Virus record (IMG/VR): IMGVR_UViG_3300046499_000172
Span: 1-21,073 of that record
Origin: a virus
Length of the DNA: 21,073 bases
Direction: 5' to 3' (one strand)
The notes beneath the pieces were generated by a model that had not been told where the DNA came from, did not search any database, and saw only the letters and a list, made by a program, of their open reading frames with translations. Positions 12,851-20,127 of this stretch are shown one piece after another. The number at the start of each line of letters is the position of its first letter. Position 1 is the first letter of the stretch. Position numbers and translations under genes: made by a program.

Positions 12851-13267
12851 GTGGCTTTCACTCCGCCCACTGTCGAACAACTCGGCCTGTTCCTGGGCTT
12901 GGACGAGATCGACGGCAACCGGGCAGACCTGCTGATCGCGTCGGCGATATCGCTATGCCAGACCATCGTCAAGCCCCTCCCGGAGGGTGCGGAAGCTGTC
13001 GTCTTGTCGGTGGCGGGCCGCGCCTACGTGAACCCCCAGCAGGTGTCCTACGAGACGATCGGCCCCATGTCGGTGCAGCGCCCGTCCGGCTCGGGCGGCC
13101 TGTACCTGACGAAGGCCGACAAGTCCGCCCTCAAGTCCCTGGCCGGCCGCGGGGGAGCGTTCACGGTCGATCCGACACCGGACACCGCGGATCCGTCACC
13201 GACGTGGCCCCTGGAGCCTGTCTCGGGCTGGGTCGAGGACTACGAGGCGGGCTGGGGGTACATCTGA
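12851..13267 (+). CDS. head-to-tail adaptor protein
   Basis: The 138-residue product starts MAFTPPTVEQLGLFLGLDEID, a helical opening similar to the SPP1 gp15/HK97 gp6 adaptor family that docks on the portal. It has SAISLCQTIVKPLPEGAEAVVLSVAGRAYVNP and ends with an aromatic tail (WVEDYEAGWGYI). The GTG at 12851 follows a perfect AGGAGG (12841-12846). The frame is open upstream to 12578, but that part is a shadow of the glycosyltransferase. It is the first of four small joining genes in the standard order, which supports the call more than the sequence itself. Confidence 0.75.
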   Translation: MAFTPPTVEQLGLFLGLDEIDGNRADLLIASAISLCQTIVKPLPEGAEAVVLSVAGRAYVNPQQVSYETIGPMSVQRPSGSGGLYLTKADKSALKSLAGRGGAFTVDPTPDTADPSPTWPLEPVSGWVEDYEAGWGYI

Positions 13268-13629
13268 TGCCCGCTCCCTACCCGTTCGGGGAGACGGTGC
13301 GGATCCTCCGTACTGGAACCTCGCCGGGCCGGGACCCGCGCGGCCATCCGCTGCCGGGCCCGGACGAGTCCTTCGACGTGGAGGGCTGCGTGGTGACGCC
13401 GCGCGCCGAGACTCCGCAGGTAGGCGGCTCCGAACAGCAGGCGCGGGACACCGTGATCGTCGGCTGGACCGTGTACGCCCCGGCCGGAAAGCCGCTGCGG
13501 ACCACGGACAAGGTCGTGATCCGGGGCGTGACCTGCGACATCACGGGCGAGCCCGGTGACTGGGGGCGTTCCCCGTTCACCGGGACCCGCGGCGTCATCC
13601 AGTTCGCTGCGGACCGGGTGACCGGCTAA
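13267..13629 (+). CDS. head-to-tail stopper / head completion protein
   Basis: This 120-residue, beta-rich protein (ETVRILRTG, DTVIVGWTVYAPAGKPLRTTDKVVIRGVTCDITGEPGDW) has the size, turn-rich Gly/Pro content and gene position of the SPP1 gp16-type stopper that closes the connector after packaging. Its ATG overlaps the adaptor stop (TGATG). The frame is open far upstream to 12625, but only the part from 13267 looks like protein. Identification rests mainly on order between adaptor and the gp10-like gene. Confidence 0.7.
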   Translation: MPAPYPFGETVRILRTGTSPGRDPRGHPLPGPDESFDVEGCVVTPRAETPQVGGSEQQARDTVIVGWTVYAPAGKPLRTTDKVVIRGVTCDITGEPGDWGRSPFTGTRGVIQFAADRVTG

Positions 13630-13656
13630 GCGAAGTCATCAACGCCTGGAGGGGCT

Positions 13657-13989
13657 ATGGCGGGGGCACGCTTCAAACCGAATCGCAAAGGCATCGGCCA
13701 GATGCTGCGCATGCCTGGCATGCAGGCGGAGATGCTTCGCCGCGCCGAGGTCATCAAGGGTGTCGCGATTGCACTGTCCCCGGTCGACGATCGCAGTCCC
13801 CGTCCAGGCCACTACAAGGCCTCATGGGAGACGAGCAGCACGGCTCGCGGCGGCCGTCGCCGGGACCGGGCAGTGGCCTACGTGCGCAACACGTCCTACT
13901 ACGCCCGCTGGGTCGAGTACGGCACAGAGAAGGTCCACGCCCACCACGTCCTCCTGCGGGCCGCGCAGATGGGGGGCCGCAACCAGTGA
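13657..13989 (+). CDS. HK97 gp10-like tail completion protein
   Basis: The 110-residue product is basic, with a helical start (KGIGQMLRMPGMQAEMLRRAEVIKG) and the conserved end SYYARWVEYGTEKVHAHHVLLRAA, which matches the gp10-like family (Y-A-x-x-V-E-x-GT pattern). These proteins sit at the head-tail joint and help to complete the tail. It starts at the ATG at 13657, preceded by TGGAGGGG at 13646-13653. The stop overlaps the next GTG by four bases. Confidence 0.8.
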   Translation: MAGARFKPNRKGIGQMLRMPGMQAEMLRRAEVIKGVAIALSPVDDRSPRPGHYKASWETSSTARGGRRRDRAVAYVRNTSYYARWVEYGTEKVHAHHVLLRAAQMGGRNQ

Positions 13990-14378
13990 CCGCCCTCATC
14001 GACATCGAGCTGGAGCTCATCACTCGCGCGACCGCCCGCTTCCCCGACGCGGTGGTGCGCGACGAGCTCGACAACAACCTGCTCAACGAGCTACCGACGA
14101 TCCAGATCGAACAGATCCCGGCCGGCGGGGACGACGGGCTGAAGTTGTCCCGGATGCTCGTCGACATCAACGTGTATGCCGCGACCAGGGCGGACGCCAT
14201 CGCCCTGGCCAAGGACGTGCACGACTGGCTGACCAGTGAACTACGGGGTTCGGCCAGTGGCACGGCGGTGATCGGCCGGACCGGGGCGCTTGCCCTTCCT
14301 GCTGTGAGGCCCTACGAAAACGTCGGGTTGCGCCGGGTTGGCGCAACCTACGAAGTCTTCTGCCATCCGGTCTCCTGA
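13986..14378 (+). CDS. tail terminator protein
   Basis: The 130-residue product has the alpha/beta plan of small tail terminators: a long first helix (IDIELELITRATARF), strands LPTIQIEQIP and RMLVDINVYA, a helix DAIALAKDVHDWLTSEL, and a closing strand VGATYEVFCHPV. Terminators cap the tail tube after it reaches full length and join it to the head. The gene is fourth in the connector series and directly before the major tail gene, the standard place. The GTG start overlaps the previous TGA (GTGA). A large GC hairpin follows its stop. Confidence 0.75.
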   Translation: MTALIDIELELITRATARFPDAVVRDELDNNLLNELPTIQIEQIPAGGDDGLKLSRMLVDINVYAATRADAIALAKDVHDWLTSELRGSASGTAVIGRTGALALPAVRPYENVGLRRVGATYEVFCHPVS

Positions 14379-14388
14379 CCGTTCTTCG

Positions 14389-14428
14389 GGCCCGCGCCGG
14401 ACCCTCAACACCCGCCCGTGCGCGGGCC
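14389..14428 (+). terminator. 9-bp GC hairpin before the major tail gene
   Basis: GGCCCGCGC (14389-14397) pairs with GCGCGGGCC (14420-14428) around a 22-base loop, followed by TTCC. It lies between the tail terminator and major tail genes. Little U tract follows, so it may be a partial terminator or a 5' stabiliser for the abundant tail-tube message. Confidence 0.5.
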
Positions 14429-14432
14429 TTCC

Positions 14433-14446
14433 ATGTCTGGAGACAT
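14433..14446 (+). promoter_or_regulatory. ribosome binding site inside a palindrome (ATGTCTGGAGACAT)
   Basis: The GGAG that serves the major tail gene (start 14450) forms the centre of a perfect six-base inverted repeat. As RNA, a four-base stem with a CTGGAG loop would present the Shine-Dalgarno bases in the loop. An ATG at 14433 in the left arm is not in frame with the tail gene. This may tune translation, but it is short enough to be chance. Confidence 0.4.
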
Positions 14447-14449
14447 CTC

Positions 14450-15037
14450 ATGGTCAACATCACCCGCGCCTCGGAGTTGGCGCTGGTCGGAGCGAACGGC
14501 GGCGGTTTCGTGGCGCCGGTGGGTTCTACGGCTCCGGCTTCGCCGCTGGATCAGCCCGCGTCGCCGTGGGAGCCGCTGGGCGCGATCAGCGACGACGGCC
14601 TCACCTACGGCTTCGACGAGGACAGTCAGGAGTTCACCCCGTGGGGTCTGACCTCCCCGTTCCGTACCCAGATCACCAAGTCGGTCCGCACGTTCGGGCT
14701 GACGGTGTGGGAGACGTCGCGGACGACGGTGCAGTCTCTGCAGTACCGGCTGGACACGGCCGATCTGGTTCCGGACGGCACCGGCCTGACGAAATACGCG
14801 GAGACCGCGTCGCCGATCCCGGACCGCCGCGCGTTCTGGTTCGTCGTCATCGACGGCGACGCCTACAAGGGGTTCTACGTGCCCCAGGGCGAGATCAACG
14901 ACCGATCCGACGTCACGTTCAAGCAGGACGAGATGTCCGGCTACCAGTGGACGATCACCACCTACCCGGACGAGGCAGGCAACACCGTCTACCACGTCGA
15001 CAAGCTGCCGACGACGCCTGTCTACACGGGCTCCTGA
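14450..15037 (+). CDS. major tail (tube) protein
   Basis: The 195-residue protein follows the tail terminator and precedes the chaperones, the fixed position of the tail-tube protein. It is beta-rich: EPLGAISDDGLTYGFDEDSQEFTPWG, IRTQ/ITKSVRTFGLTVWETSRTTVQ, RRAFWFVVIDGDAYKGFYVPQGEINDRSDVTFKQDE and YQWTITTYPDE. This resembles known actinophage tube subunits, in which a central VRTFGLTVWE strand and a final beta hairpin are usual. It starts at the ATG at 14450. Hairpins stand both before and after the gene, as expected for a protein needed in hundreds of copies. No Ig-like domain is attached. Confidence 0.9.
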   Translation: MVNITRASELALVGANGGGFVAPVGSTAPASPLDQPASPWEPLGAISDDGLTYGFDEDSQEFTPWGLTSPFRTQITKSVRTFGLTVWETSRTTVQSLQYRLDTADLVPDGTGLTKYAETASPIPDRRAFWFVVIDGDAYKGFYVPQGEINDRSDVTFKQDEMSGYQWTITTYPDEAGNTVYHVDKLPTTPVYTGS

Positions 15038-15040
15038 GCT

Positions 15041-15088
15041 GGTGGGCGGGCTGACTACCGTCGGCGCGGGCCCGGCCCGCCCACCTTT
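15041..15088 (+). terminator. 11-bp stem terminator-like hairpin after the major tail gene
   Basis: GGTGGGCGGGC (15041-15051) pairs perfectly with GCCCGCCCACC (15075-15085) around a 23-base loop that can itself fold, followed by TTT. It begins six bases after the stop TGA. The stem is strong, and the tail has only three U. It could end most transcripts after the tail-tube gene while letting some read through to the chaperone and tape measure genes. Confidence 0.6.
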
Positions 15089-15126
15089 GAAAACCGCCCG
15101 CGCCACGAGAACAGGAGGCCCGCGCC

Positions 15127-15549
15127 GTGGCAACCACGCCCCGCAAGACCACCGCCAGCAGCAGGAAGCCCCGCACCGCAGCCCGAGCGGCATCCCGGCC
15201 GTCAACACGCCGCGAGATGGACGCTGTCGAGCCCGAAATGGCGGCAGTGGAAGCGCAGGAGCTCGAAGCGGAAGGGCACTACGTCACCGCAGAACTGTGC
15301 GGTGAGGAAGTGCAGATCATCCCGCCTTCAGTGTGGCGGTCGTCGTGGCAGCGCATGCTCAACCAGGGCGACTTCGACGGCTTCGCCAAGAAGATTTTCC
15401 ACCCCGACGACTACGAGTTCTACCTCGAAGCCGACCCGACGATCGTCGAGTTCGTCGAGTTCACGCAGGAAGCCGCATCCCTTGTCGGTGAGAGCCTGGG
15501 GAAATCGCGTGGACCCGCTCCGTCGTCGAGGAGCACGCGGAGGCGGTAG
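15127..15549 (+). CDS. tail assembly chaperone, short form (gpG-like)
   Basis: This 140-residue product is the unshifted form of the tail assembly chaperone pair. It begins with a basic, disordered segment (about residues 1-28, rich in Arg, Lys, Ser, Thr and Ala). It then has a helical acidic part and VWRSSWQRMLNQGDFDGFAKKIFHPDDYEFYLEADPTIVEFVEFTQEAASLVGES. The stretch after about residue 126 (Ser/Arg/Pro-rich to the stop) is only used when no frameshift occurs. The GTG at 15127 has a perfect AGGAGG at 15113-15118. In lambda the equivalent proteins hold the tape measure while the tube grows. It lies between major tail and tape measure genes. Confidence 0.85.
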   Translation: MATTPRKTTASSRKPRTAARAASRPSTRREMDAVEPEMAAVEAQELEAEGHYVTAELCGEEVQIIPPSVWRSSWQRMLNQGDFDGFAKKIFHPDDYEFYLEADPTIVEFVEFTQEAASLVGESLGKSRGPAPSSRSTRRR

Positions 15550-15959
15550 AAGCCGACCTGCTGCGCTACTACCAAGGCGTCGACTTGCTGGACGTGCACC
15601 GCGGGGAGATGTCGTGGCGCCGCCTGCGGGTGCTGATCCAGCACCTGCCGCCGGAGTCCGCGACGATGACCGCGCTCCGCAATGCGATGTCCGACGAGGA
15701 GTTGGCGGGGCAGGCCGAGAAGGGCGAGCCCGAAAAGGGGCATTGGTCTCAGACGGAACTGCTGCTCGCCGTGGTCGCCGATCGCCTCGCGGAGTTGGCT
15801 CACCTCTACGTGAGCGTCAACCGGGACCCCAAGGCGGCCAAGCCCAAGGCTCCGATTCCGATCCGGCGTCCGGGCGCGAAAGCTCCGCGGGCGAAGTCGG
15901 AACTCTCCGGCGAGCAGGCCGAAACACTGTTCAAGCTGATCAACGGAGGCGCTGCGTAG
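15127..15959 (+). CDS. tail assembly chaperone, frameshifted long form (gpGT-like)
   Basis: A -1 slip at 15498-15504 would join the first 126 codons of the short form to the downstream frame that is open from 15504 to the TAG at 15957-15959, giving about 277 residues. The joined sequence reads on sensibly: GESLGK then IAWTRSVVEEHAEAVEADLLRYY, WRRLRVLIQHLPPES, and a C-terminal basic tail. The downstream part has no credible start and ribosome binding site of its own: the ATG at 15585 is inside the conserved part and has no good Shine-Dalgarno sequence. Such a shift between the two chaperones is a general feature of long-tailed phages. The direction here (-1) matches the common case. Confidence 0.85.
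15498..15539 (+). promoter_or_regulatory. probable -1 ribosomal frameshift signal (GGGGAAA plus stem-loop)
   Basis: The slippery run is G-GGG-AAA at 15498-15504, in codons CTG GGG AAA. Slipping back one base leaves glycine paired with GGG and lysine with GAA. Immediately downstream CGCGT (15506-15510) can pair with ACGCG (15535-15539), and GCTCC (15517-15521) with GGAGC (15530-15534), making a two-part stem-loop. The outer stem is closer to the slip site than usual, so the inner stem may be the active one. Confidence 0.7.
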
Positions 15960-15978
15960 CGCTGAGGGGAGGCCCTCG

Positions 15979-18900
15979 GTGCCCGCTATCTCCGTCGGTT
16001 CCGTCCTGGTCGACGTCCTGCCTGATGCGACCGGGATCCGCGCCCGCATGCAGGCCGCGATCGTCCCGGCCGCCGACGAGGTGGGCTCTGAGGTCGGCCG
16101 GATCATCGGCCGCCACATCTCCACGCAGGTGGCGGCGGCGATCCGGGACGGTGTCACGACGGGCGGCCGGACCGCTCAGGCGCCTGCCGCTCGACAGGGC
16201 CAGTCGACTGGTTCGACGTTCGCCCGGTCGCTGAAGGCGACGCTGGAGACGGCGCTCCGGAACCTGCCCGAGATCCGTCTGCACGCCAACTCGACGGACG
16301 CCGAGCGGGAGATCGCGCAGATCCGCGCCCAGATCCAGAGCCTGCGGGACGCCCGCATCGGTATCGACGTGTCGTCGACGGATGCGGTCGCGGCGATCGA
16401 CCACCTGCGAGAGCGGCTGGCCCGGCTGTCGGCGTCGGATGCGAACGTGGCCGTCCGCGTCGACGCAGGGGCGGCGTCGGCGCAGCTGGCAGCGTTCCAG
16501 GCTGAGGTCAACCGGCTGGACGGGCAGACCGCCCGGGTCGATGTCGACACCAGCTCGGCCGCCGCCAACCTGAACTTGCTGACGACGGCTGCAATTGCGT
16601 TCGGTCCCGCCATCATTCCGGCGTTGCCTGTGATCGCGGCCGGTCTCGGCGCGATCGCGGCAGCTGCGGTCGCTGCCGGTGTTGGTCTCGGCTCGGTCGC
16701 CCTGGTGGCACTGCCTGCGCTGAAGCAGATCGGCGGTGTCCTGCAGGCGCAGAAGGCGGCCCAGGATGCGGCCACGAACTCCACCTACAAGGGCGCGCAG
16801 GCCTCGTCGCAGGGCGCTTCAAAGGCGCTGCAGTTGGCGGGCGCGCAGCAGTCGTTGGCGGCGGCGGAGCGCAACGGTGCTCAGCAGATCGCGGCGGCTC
16901 AGCAGCAGGTCAAGCAGGCCAAGCAGAGTGTCGCGGATGCGATCGTGCAGGCGGGGCAGCGCACCAAGCAGGCCGAGCAGCAGGTCGAGCAGGCCGAAAC
17001 GTCCCTCGCTCAGGCACAGAAGGACGCCAAGCAGGCACAGCTGGATCTGGTGGCGGCCCGCAAGGAGGCGACCCGCCAGCTCCAGGACATGAACAACCAG
17101 CTCGTCGACAGCCAGTTGGCGCAGCGGGATGCGGCCTTGCAGGTGCAGGAGGCGCAGCAGAACCTCAACGCGGTCAACGCCGCCGGGTCGAAGGCGACCG
17201 CGTTGCAGCGGGCTCAGGCGCAGCTTCAGTACGACGAGGCCGTCCAGCACTTGAAGGAGCAGCAGCTCGCCACTAAGCGGCAGGCTGCGGACACCGACGC
17301 GGCGAACAAAGCGGGCGTCAAGGGCTCGACGACGTACAAGTCCGCCCAGGACAAGGTGGCGCAGGCCCAGCAGAACGTGGCCGCCCAGACGAAGGCGCTG
17401 CGAGACGCCCAGGCCAGTCAGGCGCAGGTGGCGGTCCAGAACGCCCGGTCGATCGCCGACGCGCAGCAGAAAGTTGCAGACGCCGAGCGCAACGTGGCGA
17501 CCGCTCAGCAGAATGCCGCCGACAGCATCGCGTCGGCGCAGCGGCAGATCCAGTCGGCGTCCATGTCGGCGGCCGGCGGTGTGGATCAGGCGGCTATCGC
17601 GCAGGCCAAGTACCGGGCCGAGTTGGCGAAGCTGACCCCGGCAGCTCGTGACACCTTCAACGCGTTCCTGGGTCTTCGCAGTGCTTTCGGCGCCTGGTCG
17701 AAGGCGCTGCAGCCTGCCGTCATGCCCATTTTCACCCGGGCGATCATCGGATTGAAGAACGCGCTCCCCGGGCTCACCCCGTTCGTCCTCGCCGCTGCGG
17801 CTGCCATCAAGGGCTTGCAGGATCGGGCGGCGGCCGGGTTCAATTCGCCGTGGTGGAAGACGTTCAGGCAGGATTTGGCGACGTCGGTCGGGCCTGCGAT
17901 CACGGGTCTGGGTGTGTCGTTCGGGAACGTTTTCAAGGGGATCGTTGGCGTCATCGACGCGTTCCTGCCGCATATGGCCGGTATCTCCGACACGATGCAG
18001 CGGATCACCGGCAAGTTCGCGACGTGGGCGACGGGCCTGAAGGGTTCGCCGGAGTTCGAGCGGTTTCTGCAGTTCGCGTCGGACAAGGCGCCGCTCCTCG
18101 GTGACGCACTCGGCAAGATTGCGCTGGCATTCCTGAACGTGGGCCAAGCCCTGTCGCCGCTGTCGGGACCGCTGCTGCAGCTCCTGGGGGGCATCGCTAA
18201 CGCTGTCGCGATCATCGCCGACAAGGCGCCATGGATGATCCAGTTGATCTACGGGATCATTGTGGTGGTGAAGTTGTGGACGATCGCCCAGGCGGCCCTG
18301 AACTTCGTGATGACGGCAAACCCGCTGGTCCTGATCGGGCTGGCGATCCTGGCCCTGGTCGGCTTTGTCATCTACGCCTACACCAAGTTCGGCTGGTTCC
18401 GCGACGCGGTGCATGCCGTCTGGGACGCCATCAAGATCGGGGCGAGTGCGGTCGTCGACTGGTTCAAGGGCCCGTTCATGGACTTCTTCACCAAGAAGAT
18501 TCCCGCGTGGTTCCAGGCGACGCTGAACTGGGTGAAGACCAACTGGCCGTGGATCCTGGGAGCACTCACCGGACCTGTCGGTCTGGCCGTGGTCTACGTC
18601 ATCAAGCACTGGGACAAGATCCGGCAGGGTCTCTCCGACGGCTGGACGTGGATCAAGAAGAACGTGCTGTCGCCGATCGGCACGTGGTTTACGAAGACGA
18701 TCCCCGGGTGGGGCTCCACGCTCTCGTCCAAGATCGTGGGCGCCTTCGACACGGCGCGGGCCGGGATCAAGCTCGCCTGGGACAAGATCAAGGGGATCGC
18801 GCGAGCCCCCGTCCAGTACGTGGTGGACGTGGTGTACAACTCGGGCATTCGAGGCGTCTGGAACGCCGTTGCAGGCGCCTTCGGGGCGAAGAAGCTCGAC

Positions 18901-20118
18901 AAATTCAAGTTCGCATCCGGCGGCATCATGCCCGGCTACACGCCGGGCCGCGACGTGCACAAGTTCGTCTCCCCGACCGGCGGGGCGCTCGAACTGTCCG
19001 GCGGCGAGGCCATCATGCGGCCCGAGTTCACCCAGGCCGTCGGCTCCGGCTTCGTCGGTGCGATGAACAGCATCGCCAAGTCCCGTGGCGCGCAAGGCGT
19101 CAAGGCTGCGCTCGCCCCCGCGTTCGGGGGGAATCCGCGCACCCCGACGGACCGGTCGCTGAAGTATGCGAACGGCGGCCTGGTGCAGCGGTTCGGCGAC
19201 GGCGGCATCTTCGGCTGGATCAGCAGCGCCGCCTCCGCCGTGAAGGGTGTCGGCTCGGCTGCCTGGAACGGCATCAAGAAGGGGGCGAGCTGGCTCGCCG
19301 ACACGCTCGAGTCGTCGGCCCGCGCAGGCGTGAAGCACGTCGTCGATCCTTTGCTGGCCGGGTTCCCTGGCATGGACACCGGCATCGGCAAGATGATCCG
19401 CAAGATCCCCGACAAGATCATCGACACCCTGTTCGGCTACAGCAAGAAGGCCGACGACAAGGGCGCGGGCGGCATCGGCGGGCCGAGGATTCAGGCGGCC
19501 CTCAACTGGGCCAAGACGCAGGCCGGTAAGCCCTACCAGTGGGCAGGCAACGGCAACCCCTCGTGGGACTGCTCCGGGTTCATGTCCGCCATTGAGTCCG
19601 TCATCCGAGGTCAGAAGCCGCACCGCCGTTGGGCGACCGGGGCATTCTCCGGCAAGACCGCGCCACCCGGCTGGGTCCTGCACGGCAACAGTCCGTTCCG
19701 CATCGGCATCACGAACGCGGGCGTGGGTCACACGGCGGGAACGCTCGGCAAGACCAACGTCGAATCCCGCGGCGGCGCCGGAGTCGTCGTCGGCAAGGGG
19801 GCTCGCGGCTACAACGACTCGCTGTTCGGCTCCTGGTACGGCTTCCAGCCCGGGAAATACGACAGCGGCGGCTACCTGCAACCCGGCATGAACCTTGCGT
19901 TCAACGGCACGGGCAGGCCTGAGCCGGTTTTCACGTCGGCGCAGGCCAACGCCCTGACGAATCTCGCAGCGGCGCGGGCTGGTGGATCGGGACCGGCGTC
20001 CTTCCAGGGCGACCTGTACCTCGACTCCGGAGAGTTCCTCGGCAAGGTCCGCGGCGAGGCCACCCAGGTCATGCAACAGGGCCAACAGCAGCTCATCTCC
20101 GTACTCAACGCGAGCTAG
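15979..20118 (+). CDS. tape measure protein with C-terminal NlpC/P60-like peptidase
   Basis: The 1379-residue protein sets tail length. Its parts in order are: a helical start; a hydrophobic Ala-rich stretch at about 199-250; a Gln/Ala-rich coiled coil at about 275-534; another hydrophobic segment at about 767-801 (NPLVLIGLAILALVGFVIYAY) and one near 855-875; a GYTPGRDVHKF...LSGGEAIMRPEF module at about 984-1017; and a C-terminal domain with NPSWDCSGFM (Cys1198) and GVGHTAGTLG (His1251), the cysteine-histidine pattern of NlpC/P60 peptidoglycan peptidases. That domain would open the cell wall during DNA entry. The GTG at 15979 has GGGGAGG upstream. It follows the chaperones by 19 bases, as usual. 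Confidence 0.93.
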   Translation: MPAISVGSVLVDVLPDATGIRARMQAAIVPAADEVGSEVGRIIGRHISTQVAAAIRDGVTTGGRTAQAPAARQGQSTGSTFARSLKATLETALRNLPEIRLHANSTDAEREIAQIRAQIQSLRDARIGIDVSSTDAVAAIDHLRERLARLSASDANVAVRVDAGAASAQLAAFQAEVNRLDGQTARVDVDTSSAAANLNLLTTAAIAFGPAIIPALPVIAAGLGAIAAAAVAAGVGLGSVALVALPALKQIGGVLQAQKAAQDAATNSTYKGAQASSQGASKALQLAGAQQSLAAAERNGAQQIAAAQQQVKQAKQSVADAIVQAGQRTKQAEQQVEQAETSLAQAQKDAKQAQLDLVAARKEATRQLQDMNNQLVDSQLAQRDAALQVQEAQQNLNAVNAAGSKATALQRAQAQLQYDEAVQHLKEQQLATKRQAADTDAANKAGVKGSTTYKSAQDKVAQAQQNVAAQTKALRDAQASQAQVAVQNARSIADAQQKVADAERNVATAQQNAADSIASAQRQIQSASMSAAGGVDQAAIAQAKYRAELAKLTPAARDTFNAFLGLRSAFGAWSKALQPAVMPIFTRAIIGLKNALPGLTPFVLAAAAAIKGLQDRAAAGFNSPWWKTFRQDLATSVGPAITGLGVSFGNVFKGIVGVIDAFLPHMAGISDTMQRITGKFATWATGLKGSPEFERFLQFASDKAPLLGDALGKIALAFLNVGQALSPLSGPLLQLLGGIANAVAIIADKAPWMIQLIYGIIVVVKLWTIAQAALNFVMTANPLVLIGLAILALVGFVIYAYTKFGWFRDAVHAVWDAIKIGASAVVDWFKGPFMDFFTKKIPAWFQATLNWVKTNWPWILGALTGPVGLAVVYVIKHWDKIRQGLSDGWTWIKKNVLSPIGTWFTKTIPGWGSTLSSKIVGAFDTARAGIKLAWDKIKGIARAPVQYVVDVVYNSGIRGVWNAVAGAFGAKKLDKFKFASGGIMPGYTPGRDVHKFVSPTGGALELSGGEAIMRPEFTQAVGSGFVGAMNSIAKSRGAQGVKAALAPAFGGNPRTPTDRSLKYANGGLVQRFGDGGIFGWISSAASAVKGVGSAAWNGIKKGASWLADTLESSARAGVKHVVDPLLAGFPGMDTGIGKMIRKIPDKIIDTLFGYSKKADDKGAGGIGGPRIQAALNWAKTQAGKPYQWAGNGNPSWDCSGFMSAIESVIRGQKPHRRWATGAFSGKTAPPGWVLHGNSPFRIGITNAGVGHTAGTLGKTNVESRGGAGVVVGKGARGYNDSLFGSWYGFQPGKYDSGGYLQPGMNLAFNGTGRPEPVFTSAQANALTNLAAARAGGSGPASFQGDLYLDSGEFLGKVRGEATQVMQQGQQQLISVLNAS

Positions 20119-20127
20119 GAGGTTCTC

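Noticed and set aside
15585-15959. The second chaperone frame as an independent gene starting at ATG 15585.
   Set aside because: There is no good ribosome binding site, and family-like sequence continues upstream of the ATG to the slip site, so it is the frameshifted part of the long chaperone.
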